This document shows, one piece after another, positions 43,577 through 52,582 of a stretch of DNA of 64,000 bases. The stretch's first letter is position 1, and each line of letters starts with the position of its first letter. This DNA is from Oceanobacillus salinisoli (lineage in GTDB: Bacteria; Bacillota; Bacilli; Bacillales; Amphibacillaceae): NCBI RefSeq assembly GCF_009733865.1, contig NZ_WOFB01000016.1, forward strand, positions 1-64,000, in the 5' to 3' direction. The notes beneath the pieces were generated by a model. That model searched no databases. It was not told the origin of the DNA and worked only from the letters and a program-made list of their open reading frames with translations. The translations under genes and the position numbers were made by a program.

Positions 43577-44512
43577 ATGTATTGTCATAATTGTGGGGAA
43601 AAACTTGTTGTCAACGCGAAGTTTTGCGGGAATTGTGGAACGAAGGTAATCAGCCAGCATCACCCCCAAAAGCCAAGCAGTGATACCAGCAATCTTTCCA
43701 AAACATTAAAAACAGAAATATCAGCCTTACCCATTGTGACTTTAATCGGTGACACGTTAAAAGGAGCATCCGGATTATCCGATTTGCAGGAAAAACTTGC
43801 AGCAGACCAAAAGAATCCATTGTTGTGGATGTTTTATTATGAAGGGTTTATTACTTATCAAAAAATGAATAAAGGCGTCAATGTTGCTAGAATTATTTAT
43901 AATCCAGTAGGCTTTGCCGTATCCAAAGGGGTCGCATCTGGTTTGAATGCAATGGATGACGATTTTGAAGCGTTCGACCCTCGAAAATGTTTATCCACTG
44001 CTTTAGCTTTATGCATGGAAAAAATAAATAAGAAAGAAGTATCCTCAACCGATTTAATGATTACAGGAAAAGTACTCTTTTACATGGGAATTAATGAAGA
44101 ATCAGCTGAACAACAAGAAGCATTTTATTTAAAAGCAATAAAATATCTAACTTCGGCCATCCAAGTAGAAAAGAATAATCACTATATTGCTGAGTACTTT
44201 TTCTATCTTTCTCAGGTCTATCAAATGGCTGGACAAGAGAAATTGCAATATCGAGCGCTGAACATGTCACGAAAACTTGGTTTCACACCTGCTTTAGAAC
44301 TTTTAATCAAATATTTAAAAGACCATGGAATGACAGATGAAAAAATCGATGTCATGGTTTTGCAGCAACCTAAAGAGAATATTCAGCAATTTACTTTCAC
44401 CTATCGCCCAGATACAACGAATCGAATTGAGAATTCACTTAAGTTTGCATACCAAGAACAAAGCAAGAAACTAAAAAATACTTCAGAACGTATTAAAAAC
44501 TTTTTTTCCTAA
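43577..44512 (+). CDS. zinc-ribbon protein with helical-repeat domain
   Basis: 311 residues. The N-terminal ribbon CHNCGEKLVVNAKFCGNCG (about 3-21) is near-identical in plan to the preceding gene. The remainder has no membrane helix; residues about 130-250 look like TPR-type helical pairs (ALALCMEKINK, YFFYLSQVYQMAGQEKLQYR). Function unknown. AGGGTGAAAGC ribosome binding site. Confidence 0.75.
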   Translation: MYCHNCGEKLVVNAKFCGNCGTKVISQHHPQKPSSDTSNLSKTLKTEISALPIVTLIGDTLKGASGLSDLQEKLAADQKNPLLWMFYYEGFITYQKMNKGVNVARIIYNPVGFAVSKGVASGLNAMDDDFEAFDPRKCLSTALALCMEKINKKEVSSTDLMITGKVLFYMGINEESAEQQEAFYLKAIKYLTSAIQVEKNNHYIAEYFFYLSQVYQMAGQEKLQYRALNMSRKLGFTPALELLIKYLKDHGMTDEKIDVMVLQQPKENIQQFTFTYRPDTTNRIENSLKFAYQEQSKKLKNTSERIKNFFS

Positions 44513-44524
44513 GGAGGAAATCCA

Positions 44525-44851
44525 ATGACATTTGATTTTGATCCGTTTTCACACTTAGATATGAATTTCGATCAAGTTGTCGATGCAACCGATTTAGAAA
44601 TATATGAACTATCTAATGAAAATGGGATGGACTTATTAGATTTGAACCATGACATGGCCATGGATCAGTTCCAGAGTGACCTGAATTCAGATGGTCACAT
44701 CGATACATTCCAAGCCGACCTCAACGGAAATGGGATATTGGACCAGTTTGAATTCAACCATATGGGGACTAATTTTGAGTATGATCTTAATCATGACGAT
44801 CGCATAGACGAGTTGGATATGGCCTTGGCAACTACCTTATTTCCTAAATAA
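44525..44851 (+). CDS. small acidic EF-hand/dockerin-like calcium-binding protein
   Basis: 108 residues, very acidic. Several DxNxDGxxD-type loops are visible: DLNSDGHIDTF, DLNGNGILDQF and DLNHDDRIDEL, plus a weaker one at the N-terminus (DMNFDQVVDATD). No signal peptide, so cytosolic. It ends the zinc-ribbon operon with AAGGAGG as ribosome binding site. Calcium binding is inferred from the loops only. Confidence 0.75.
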   Translation: MTFDFDPFSHLDMNFDQVVDATDLEIYELSNENGMDLLDLNHDMAMDQFQSDLNSDGHIDTFQADLNGNGILDQFEFNHMGTNFEYDLNHDDRIDELDMALATTLFPK

Positions 44852-44852
44852 C

Positions 44853-44882
44853 AAGAAAACACCCATCCACGGGTGTTTTCTT
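44853..44882. terminator. bidirectional terminator between convergent genes
   Basis: AAGAAAACACCC and GGGTGTTTTCTT form a perfect 12-bp stem. It serves the EF-hand-like gene and the RDD gene. Confidence 0.88.
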
Positions 44883-45552
44883 ACTTTTTATGAACGACTG
44901 TTCCAGCAATCATATCGTGGATTGTTTGTTTCTTTGCCGTAAACAATGCCAGTAGATAACCTATTCCAAGAATAAACGCAGAAATATAAGAAGCGAAATA
45001 TCTTCCCATCGCTCTTGCAAATGAGATTCTTTGTCCATGATCATCTGTTACTTTAATTCCCATCGCTAATTTGCCTAATGTTCCTTGGTACTTTGAACTT
45101 TCCATACCGGCTTTATATCCCAAGCCAATAATTAATCCCCAAAATTGTGCAGCCAAGTCTGATGTATACATAAGAAACAATAATGAAAAAATAAACATGA
45201 ATGCGAATAAAATAAGAAAATCAATAATCGATGCGCCAACTCTTTGACCAAATGCCGCGTATGTCGAATTTATATTTGCATAGGATGTAGCTTGATTCGA
45301 TGGATGTGCATTTGATTGAAACGTCGAATGATCCACTTGCTCGCTCGCAGCAGCAATGTAAGTAGAAGTGTCCTTACCCGCATAATGATACCCACAATCA
45401 GTGCAGAAATTCTCCTTGCCTTCTCTTTCCTGACCACATTGAGGGCAGAATCGGTTAGTTTCCCCTTGATGCATCTTTTCCAGTGACTCCCCACATGCTG
45501 TACAAAATTTCGAGCCAGTAATAACATCATGATTACAATTCCAGCATTTCAA
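44881..45552 (-). CDS. zinc-ribbon RDD-family membrane protein
   Basis: 223 residues starting at TTG 45552, chosen because AGGAGGGG lies 6 bases upstream. Two zinc ribbons (CWNCNHDVITGSKFCTACG and CPQCGQEREGKENFCTDCG) precede an RDD domain with three helices: FGQRVGASIIDFLILFAFMF, a second around GLIIGLGYKAG, and a last one before TIHDMIAGTVV. The R and D residues of the family are in AFGQRVGASIIDF. Role unknown; convergent with the other zinc-ribbon genes. Confidence 0.82.
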   Translation of the reverse strand: MKCWNCNHDVITGSKFCTACGESLEKMHQGETNRFCPQCGQEREGKENFCTDCGYHYAGKDTSTYIAAASEQVDHSTFQSNAHPSNQATSYANINSTYAAFGQRVGASIIDFLILFAFMFIFSLLFLMYTSDLAAQFWGLIIGLGYKAGMESSKYQGTLGKLAMGIKVTDDHGQRISFARAMGRYFASYISAFILGIGYLLALFTAKKQTIHDMIAGTVVHKK

Positions 45553-46004
45553 AACGAACCCCTCCTTTTTAAAAAAATAAAAAAGCATTACAATTATACT
45601 ATAAAAAAGAAGGCACGGGGATTATTCTTTTGCTTCCATGTAGGGACAAAGATGGAAGCATTCTTTAACGTTATAGATTGAAAAATCACCTTGTAGAGGT
45701 TCTGGCCTTCTTCTCGTTTGATTGTACTGTTATATAGTATTCTATTTGAATTTTTGAAGAAGCGGGAATGCTACCTTGGACTTACGTAACGTTTAGATTC
45801 ATCTTTCTGATCATAATGTCGTTTCCATGCCCCCTGATTGAGGTGTGACATGTTATCAAGCTCTAACCGGATCCACATGATTTGAGGCTATAGGGAACCA
45901 ATCTACTAATAAAAAAGGAGAAACAGGTCCATCATAAACCCATTTCTCCTTTTTCGACTTAACTCAAAACATAATTATAGGCACAGACGCCATTCTCTGG
46001 CCCA
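45553..46004. other. intergenic stretch with hairpins only
   Basis: No gene seen. TGCTTCCAT and ATGGAAGCA (about 45639-45661) form a hairpin. AAAAAGGAGAAA (45912-45923) and TTTCTCCTTTTT (45943-45954) form a good bidirectional terminator. Confidence 0.6.
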
Positions 46005-46310
46005 CTACTTACTCTGAGACAACTGTTTATTTACACTCCAGAACCCTATACCAGATAAAACAGCAGTAATGGAGCCAATAGCTGCTGCAAGCCCAATATC
46101 ACCAAACATCATACTAGATAGTAATAATCCAATAACACCGAAAACGATTAATAGAATAGCAATCACTCCCAACCATATGCCTTTACATCCACGGTTGCGA
46201 TATCTTCAACTACATCTCTGGGAATCTCTGGGTAATTCAGCTCAAATCCCGCTTCACTACCAGGGTTGACTCCAACATCTACACTACCATTTAAAACACC
46301 AAGAATCCAA
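46005..46310 (-). pseudogene. frameshifted small membrane-protein remnant
   Basis: One minus-strand frame (from about 46310) reads GSVDVGVNPGSEAGFELNYP and stops at WE. The next frame gives two membrane helices (LGVIAILLIVFGVIGLLLSS and LAAAIGSITAVLSGIGFW) ending at 46005. Neither has a convincing start. It is probably one decayed gene cut by the adjacent IS3-type remnant. Confidence 0.4.
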
Positions 46311-46319
46311 ATTTTGAAC

Positions 46320-46700
46320 TTGTCATGAAGCCTCTAGTAGAAAATCTAGAAATAGTAAAGGACTCAAAATATAGATTCATTCTGATCAAGGATGGTACTA
46401 TCAATATAGAATATGGGTAGAAACACTGAAAGAAAATCCGATTTTCAAAGTATGTCTAGAAAAGGTAACTGTTTAGATAATCTACCAATGGATAACTTTT
46501 TTAGTTTATTAAAACAAGAGATGTATCATCGAGAAACATTGTGTTCATTTGAAGAACTAAAAAGCAAAATTGAGAGACATATAGATAAATTATAATAACA
46601 AACGTATCAAACAAAAATTGACTGATATGAGTCCAGTTCAATACCGTATTCACCCCAGCCAATTAACTGCTTAATATAAACTCTAACTTTTTGGGGTCAC
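46320..46700 (+). mobile_element. IS3-family (IS150-type) remnant, OrfB C-terminus and right end
   Basis: Pieces of a DDE transposase appear in successive frames: PLVENLEIVKDSKYRFIL, DQGWYYQYRIWVETLKEN, FQSMSRKGNCLDNLPMDNFF, MYHRETLCSFEELKSKIERH, YNNKRIKQKLTDMSPVQYRI, ending at 46674. At least three frameshifts are needed. The usual catalytic Glu (PMENFF) reads PMDNFF. The end repeat CTCTAACTTTTTGGGGTCAC lies at 46681-46700. The left half is missing, so it is dead. Confidence 0.82.
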
Positions 46701-46733
46701 CTAGTTTTGAAGTTCATCGTCCCAGTCTTTCTA

Positions 46734-48002
46734 CTAAAATAGAGGGGACAAGTTTGTCCCTAAGGTGCCTCTATTTGCTAAAACAAGTACCGTCTGCAAT
46801 AGCACATTTACACCTTTTTCACAATCTTCCCATGAAGTCAACTCATCTTCAGCATGACTTTTCCCATTGACACTTGGTACAAATATCATTGCTGATGGTA
46901 TATAGGTTGCAATAAACTGTGCATCATGCCCTGCCCCACTTGCCATTCGTTCATAGGAATAACCAAGGGTTTTAGAAGATCTTTCCAGTAAATCTACTAA
47001 TTTATCATCAAACCACACCGTATCACGGTCCCATAATCTTTTTACTTTAACTTCACATTTTTCTCTAGCCTTCGAATTCGGAAGACCTTCTATTATTTCT
47101 GTTACCTTTTTAACCATGTTCTCGTTCTTGCGTCGAGCTTCTATAGTAAATACCACTTTGTCAGGAATGACTGTATGAATATTTGGGCTTACATTCATCC
47201 TTCCTATGGTATAAACGAGCTGATCGTCCAGCTTACTCATCTCTTTTCGTATTTCGGTTATTAAATTTGTCGCTGAAAACAGGGCATCCTTTCTCATTGG
47301 CATTGGAGTAGTTCCCGCATGATCAGATTCCCCCATTACTTCAATCTCATAGCATACCATGCCAACGACACAATCCACGACACCGATATCGAGAAGCTCT
47401 TTTTCAAGAACTGGCCCCTGTTCGACATGTAATTCTAAAAAAGCGGCTGCATCTTTCAATCGGTTTACTTCCTCTCCTTTAAAACCACTCTCCACTAATG
47501 CTTGTCCAAATGTAATCCCCTCACTATCTGTGGATGCTAACATCGCTTCTTTATTAAACCATCCTGAGAGTACACCAGAGGCCATCATGGAAGGCTCAAA
47601 TCTGGCCCCTTCTTCATTTGTAATATTTGCAACAACAATCGATGTCCGAGGCTTGATCTGTCTTTCAACTATCGTTCGAACTATTTCAAGTCCAGCTACC
47701 ACACCTAGCACTCCATCAAATCTTCCGCCTTTTTCCACAGAATCCAAATGAGAACCTAAGATAATTGGCGGCTTATCATTTTCAACCCCTTCTAATTTAG
47801 CATACATATTTCCCATATCATCCCAAGTGACACTCATACCAAGTTCCTCACTTATTGAACGAAAATAGGCTCTTGCCTTAATATCCTCCCCTGAGAGAGC
47901 CAAACGGGTAACACCATTATTTTCAGTTCTCCCAATATCCGCAAATTCCTCCAGCGTTTGTTTTAAACGTTCTCCATTAATTAAAACTTGTTGTGTTTCC
48001 AT
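46734..48002 (-). CDS. M20-family Zn amidohydrolase (N-carbamoyl-amino-acid/allantoate hydrolase type)
   Basis: 422 residues from the ATG at 48002, since GAGGAGG is 5 bases upstream; the TTG at 48026 lies before it. Metal motifs GSHLDSVEKGGRFDGVLGV (about 78-96), NEEGARF (about 126-132), HVEQGP (about 190-195), DHAGTTPM and AGHDAQ are all present. The group hydrolyses ureido or carbamoyl groups, e.g. N-carbamoyl-L-amino acids, beta-ureidopropionate or allantoate. Solitary. A beta-ureidopropionase role would feed beta-alanine to the 23-27 kb operon, but that is speculation. Confidence 0.88.
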   Translation of the reverse strand: METQQVLINGERLKQTLEEFADIGRTENNGVTRLALSGEDIKARAYFRSISEELGMSVTWDDMGNMYAKLEGVENDKPPIILGSHLDSVEKGGRFDGVLGVVAGLEIVRTIVERQIKPRTSIVVANITNEEGARFEPSMMASGVLSGWFNKEAMLASTDSEGITFGQALVESGFKGEEVNRLKDAAAFLELHVEQGPVLEKELLDIGVVDCVVGMVCYEIEVMGESDHAGTTPMPMRKDALFSATNLITEIRKEMSKLDDQLVYTIGRMNVSPNIHTVIPDKVVFTIEARRKNENMVKKVTEIIEGLPNSKAREKCEVKVKRLWDRDTVWFDDKLVDLLERSSKTLGYSYERMASGAGHDAQFIATYIPSAMIFVPSVNGKSHAEDELTSWEDCEKGVNVLLQTVLVLANRGTLGTNLSPLF

Positions 48003-49204
48003 CGTATCCTCCTCTACATATGGCAAATTTTTTCTACATTATTACGAAATAGATTTAACTATAGAACTTAATTTTCGCAGACCGGATAGCTAGGTATAGT
48101 TTGGATCTATTTTGTTAAACAGCAATCCGGTACTGTAGTTGACTTTTGATTAAGATTAACTTTTCCATTTATTGTGCTCTTTTTAAAAGTATCTTCCGGA
48201 TGCTCGATTAATTGCTGTAGATCTACGCCTATACGAAGTCATATAAATATCATTAACAGTTTATAAGACATACCGTCTAGATTCCGGTTTCTCTGTACTT
48301 CACCGTTTTTCCCATGGAGAGCACACTACTTCCGGCAGAGACTATGTTTTTGACGTTTAAGGAATAGTGGGAACAACCTTGGATTTCTTTTGTAGCTTCA
48401 ACGAGGTTTGGCTGTTCTGAAAAGGCTGTTTTCTAATAGACACTTAATCTTAAAAATCCGAAATAGCTTTTATGTTGATTTCTGCTATGGACAGTCACAC
48501 ACCTTAGGTGACAGCTTCAGCAGCGTTACATCGAACAAAGAAAAAGTAATTATTTTTTTCGAGGGATCGACTACCGTCCACTCCAATCAACCATCATAAA
48601 AGTGAAGAATTATCTTTGGATTTAGTCAAATATAAATTATTGTTATAAAGTTGATAAAGCACCATGTCAACGGAGTAAAAGACATAGTGGAGACCGCAAA
48701 GCAAGGGGGCTCACCACCCGACCTAACGTCAAAAGTTGAGTTATACTATTATTATATGATTTTAAAAAGTAACATGTATTGGACTAATTGTTAAAATAAC
48801 TGTGATTCTATTAACCAAAATGTACATAAATCTGTGAACTGTGGGTTAACCTCCACTACCATCCATTTTTAATAAATTAATTAAAAAGCTAACAAAAGCT
48901 GCTGTAATGCATTCATCTCGTTTTCTAACGTATTAAATAAACATTAGACATATCGTAAATTCCCGTTAATGTAAATTACACATTTTGTTAAATGCAAAAT
49001 TTTATTAATGGAACTATAATAAAAAATATTCTATTAATTTTAACTCCATGCAAAGGAGGATTTATATTTACTTACAATAGTAGATAAAAAGTTAAAAAAG
49101 CTTAAATGAGAAGTAAAAAATTACATGCTGGGGTATCATTAATAGTGAGATTCAAACTTTTATTTGATTTTCTGTAAAAAATATAAAGAACCAGGAGGGT
49201 TTCA
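48003..49204. other. 1.2-kb intergenic region, no supported gene
   Basis: Mostly AT-rich and without a credible frame. A short segment at 48658-48716 has CACCATGTC and GACATAGTG in a hairpin, followed by GGAGACCGCAAAGCAAGGGG and a C-rich part; it looks structured but fits no RNA family I know. Minus-strand text at about 48350-48450 (SLKLQKKSKVVPTIP before a stop) could be a transposase tail. TTAAC-type AT-rich sequence near 48950-49150 probably carries the promoter of the symporter operon. Confidence 0.4.
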
Positions 49205-49423
49205 ATGAAAGCTACATTTAAACGTCCAAAAACATCAAAAGGCTGGCTAAGTCTAGGCCTTATCGCCTTTATCATTCTATTAGGCAGCTGGCCGGTTATT
49301 CACTTGTTTAACAGAGAAGTTATTGTTTTCGGTCTACCTCTATTAATGGTATGGTCAATTGTGCTTATCTTTTTAACAACTTTTACTATGTTATTTATTA
49401 ATAAGATTGGAGGGGTCGACTGA
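49205..49423 (+). CDS. small membrane subunit next to a sodium symporter
   Basis: 72 residues, two membrane helices (about 16-33 and 43-64) after a basic N-terminus. AGGAGGG lies before the ATG, and the stop overlaps the symporter start (TGATG). Small proteins of the DUF997/DUF3311 kind commonly accompany SSS symporters (compare YhdT-PanF) and may help assembly. Family assignment is by layout. Confidence 0.7.
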   Translation: MKATFKRPKTSKGWLSLGLIAFIILLGSWPVIHLFNREVIVFGLPLLMVWSIVLIFLTTFTMLFINKIGGVD

Positions 49424-50928
49424 TGTATGAATATATTCCCTTATTTATAACCATTTCATATATTTTCATTGCTATTTTACTAGGTTTTTTTGCAGGAAAA
49501 GGAAAGAACATGGATAGTGTAGAAGAATGGGGAGTCGGAAGCAGAAGCATGGGCCCTATCATGATGTATCTTTTAATTGGGGCTGGAGGGGTAAGCGCTT
49601 ACACATTTATGGGATCTCCAGGATGGGCATATTCAAAAGGTGTCCCTGCATTATATGTTGTTGTTTATTTAACCTATATGGCCATACTTGCATGGTATTT
49701 TGGTCCAAAAGTATGGGAATTGGGTAAAAAATACAACCACGTTACCCAATCAACTGCGATTACTGACCGTTATGAAAGTAAAGCATTGGGTGGTTTAGCA
49801 TCTATTGTTACTTCCATCGGAATATTAGCATATGCAGTCATTCAGACTACTGGGGCTGCTTATATTTTAAATGTCATGAGTTATGGATTAATTCCGACTT
49901 GGGTTGGTGTATTCCTATCATTAGGTGCGATTTCCATCTACCTGTATAGAAGTGGTTTAAAGGCCATCGGGTTAACCAACGCCTTTCAAGGGGGATTAAT
50001 GATATTTGTCTCCTTTTTTATCGGCCTATGGGCAACCAAGCATTTTACTGGGGGTTTTTCATTTACACCTATTTTTGAGCGAGTAAGAGCAGATATTCCT
50101 GAGTTCTTTACACTTCCTGGTGGCTTAGGAGATATGAACATTACTTTTTGGACAACTTCCATACTAATTTCTTTCTTCTCCATTTGGCAAACCCACTGGA
50201 TTCAGTGGATGGGAGCAAAATCTAAACAATCAATTAGAAGGTCTGCTACATTACTGCCAACATTTTACCTTGTTCTTATACCAATGATTGTAGTAGGGTT
50301 TATCGGAATCTTTATGTATCCGAATATCGGAAACCCTGATCATGTCGCTATTCAATTAGCAGTGGATACGATGCCAGTTGTTGTTGCTGGTTTACTTGGT
50401 GCTGGGACACTGGCGGCTGCAATGTCCTCTAGTGAACCTTGTATTCACGCAACAGCCCTTAGTTATAGTAAAGATGTACTTCAGCCACTATTGAAATGGG
50501 ATGATGTAACAGTAGGGAAATGGACGAGACGATTAATTTTCCCAATTATGTTGTTGATTATAGCACCTATTTCCATTTTACAGCCTTCAAGTCTAGTATA
50601 TATTTTACTGATTGGTTATGGATTTATCGCTCAGGCATTCCCTTCAATAATAGGTATCTTCTTATGGCCTAGAGCAACGAAACACGGTGCTTTCTGGGGA
50701 TTATTTGGTGGTTTTATTGTTACAGTAATCTTTTCTTTTATCATCGCACACCCTCTTAATATCCATGCAGGTATATGGGGATTAGGAGCAAACGCGATAA
50801 TATTTATCCTCGTTTCTTTAATTACGCAACCTGCATCGAAAGAAACGATTGAACGTTTCTTCCCTGAAATGGTTGATGATCTTTATGAAGATGAAGCGAA
50901 CCCTTCATTCCAAGTTGAAACAAAATAA
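49423..50928 (+). CDS. sodium:solute symporter (SSS family)
   Basis: 501 residues with about thirteen helices. Typical blocks: WGVGSRSMGPIMMYLLIGAG (about 36-55), YLYRSGLKAIGLTNAFQGG (about 167-185), AGTLAAAMSSSEPCIHA (about 327-343). The SSS fold couples sodium to uptake of amino acids, pantothenate or similar. The two downstream enzymes, an amidohydrolase and a C45 amidase, suggest an amide-containing substrate. Confidence 0.9.
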   Translation: MYEYIPLFITISYIFIAILLGFFAGKGKNMDSVEEWGVGSRSMGPIMMYLLIGAGGVSAYTFMGSPGWAYSKGVPALYVVVYLTYMAILAWYFGPKVWELGKKYNHVTQSTAITDRYESKALGGLASIVTSIGILAYAVIQTTGAAYILNVMSYGLIPTWVGVFLSLGAISIYLYRSGLKAIGLTNAFQGGLMIFVSFFIGLWATKHFTGGFSFTPIFERVRADIPEFFTLPGGLGDMNITFWTTSILISFFSIWQTHWIQWMGAKSKQSIRRSATLLPTFYLVLIPMIVVGFIGIFMYPNIGNPDHVAIQLAVDTMPVVVAGLLGAGTLAAAMSSSEPCIHATALSYSKDVLQPLLKWDDVTVGKWTRRLIFPIMLLIIAPISILQPSSLVYILLIGYGFIAQAFPSIIGIFLWPRATKHGAFWGLFGGFIVTVIFSFIIAHPLNIHAGIWGLGANAIIFILVSLITQPASKETIERFFPEMVDDLYEDEANPSFQVETK

Positions 50929-50959
50929 AACAATACAATACAATACAGGAGGGAATAAT

Positions 50960-52582
50960 ATGGAAAAGCAATATCTTTTCATAGATGGAGAAATTATTAC
51001 AGTAAACGGACATAATCAAATAGCAGAAGCCGTAGCAGTAAAAGGAAATAAAATTATCGCAGTTGGATCAAATGAAGAAATATTAAAATTAAAAGACAAA
51101 CAGAGTGAAATCATAGATTTAAACAAGAAAACATTAATACCTGGATTAATAGATTCGCATTTACATATAACTATGTATGGAACTAACTGTGTATCTATTT
51201 CATGTAAAAGCGAAGCCATTAACTCAATAGAGGACCTACTTCAGGAACTTAAGAATCAGGCAAATCAAACACCAAAGGGACAATGGATTCGAGCGTGGGG
51301 GTACAATGAAAATAGCATTTCTGACCAGCGCTTTCCAACCAAAGACGAACTGGATGCCGTTACTACCGATCATCCAATCATCATAACTAGAACATGCGGA
51401 CATATTTCTGTAGTGAATAGCCAGGCATTTAAGATTGCAAATATAGATAAGAACACCCCAGATCCTGAAGGCGGCAGAATCGACCGAAATACAGCGGGAG
51501 ATTTAACAGGATTATTAATTGAAAATGCTCACATGAAAATGTTTGCTACTATCACTTTTTCAGCTGATGAATTAACAAATGCCCATGAAATTGCTTCCAG
51601 ACAATTTGCTGAAAAAGGAATCACTTCTATTCATGATGCAACAGGTTATGGCTTGAGTAACCTAAGAGCTTTACAGTCGGATTGTAAAAATGGTGTGGTT
51701 AAACAGAGGGTCTATGCAATGGTAGGTGCTTTAAGCGATGCACAAAATGTCGTTAAACACATGGTTAACGCCGGGATATTTACCGGGTTAGGTGATGAAA
51801 AATTTCGAATTGGTCCTGTGAAACTTTTCCTTGATGGCAGCAGCAGTGGTCCAACGGTTTGGACACGTGACCCTTATACAAATGATCCAGAAAATTATGG
51901 AATTCATTATTTCTCTCAAGAAGAGGTAGACGAACTGTTTATACCAGCACATGAAAAAGGATGGCAAATAACCGCCCACGCCCAAGGAGATGCAGCCATT
52001 GATATGCTGTTAAATACTATTGAGAAAGCAAATGAATTACATCCGCGCAAAAATACGAGACATCGGATAGAACATGCTGGAATAGCAGCACCCGACCTAA
52101 TCGAACGGATGAAAGAGCAAGGTGTAGTGCCTATACCTAACCCAGCATTTCTTTATGAATATGGGGACGGATACGCTAAAAACTACGGAGAAAGAGCTAC
52201 TAATATGTATCCAATGGGAGATTATAAGAAAGCTAACATTCCGGCTGCCATTGCTTCTGATTGCCCTGTTACAGACTTTAATCCGATGCGTGGGATACAT
52301 GCTGCAGTTACTCGTAAGTCCAGCTCCGGTCAAGTTATTGGTGAAGACAAAACCGTATCCCTGCTTGAAGCAATACGTATGTATACCCTAAATGGTGCTT
52401 ATGCATCGTTTGAGGAAGATACAAAAGGAAGCATAGAACCAGGTAAATTAGCGGATTTAGTTTTACTTGATCGTACTATTACCAAATCTAACATAGATGA
52501 TATACCGGAAGTCCAAGTAGAATGGACGATGATTGATGGGGAAATCGTCTATACTAATACTAAAGAGGGGATCCAGGCATGA
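50960..52582 (+). CDS. YtcJ-like amidohydrolase (metallo-dependent hydrolase)
   Basis: 540 residues from the ATG at 50960, behind AGGAGGG. The amidohydrolase motif LIPGLIDSHLHITMYG (about 56-71) supplies the first metal His pair. KLFLDGSSSGP, the HAQGDAAIDM histidine (about 338-347) and RIEHAG and SDCPVTDFNP supply others. C-terminal GSIEPGKLADLVLLD is the urease-type composite domain. The group acts on cyclic or acyl amides; exact substrate unknown. The stop overlaps the C45 gene start by four bases. Confidence 0.9.
   Translation: MEKQYLFIDGEIITVNGHNQIAEAVAVKGNKIIAVGSNEEILKLKDKQSEIIDLNKKTLIPGLIDSHLHITMYGTNCVSISCKSEAINSIEDLLQELKNQANQTPKGQWIRAWGYNENSISDQRFPTKDELDAVTTDHPIIITRTCGHISVVNSQAFKIANIDKNTPDPEGGRIDRNTAGDLTGLLIENAHMKMFATITFSADELTNAHEIASRQFAEKGITSIHDATGYGLSNLRALQSDCKNGVVKQRVYAMVGALSDAQNVVKHMVNAGIFTGLGDEKFRIGPVKLFLDGSSSGPTVWTRDPYTNDPENYGIHYFSQEEVDELFIPAHEKGWQITAHAQGDAAIDMLLNTIEKANELHPRKNTRHRIEHAGIAAPDLIERMKEQGVVPIPNPAFLYEYGDGYAKNYGERATNMYPMGDYKKANIPAAIASDCPVTDFNPMRGIHAAVTRKSSSGQVIGEDKTVSLLEAIRMYTLNGAYASFEEDTKGSIEPGKLADLVLLDRTITKSNIDDIPEVQVEWTMIDGEIVYTNTKEGIQA

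Noticed and set aside
48408-48599. 63-codon plus-strand frame in the 1.2-kb gap
   Set aside because: No start signals and no protein-like features.
50849-50960. Upstream start for the YtcJ-like amidohydrolase
   Set aside because: It would overlap the symporter gene by 80 bases; AGGAGGG just before the ATG at 50960 decides the start.
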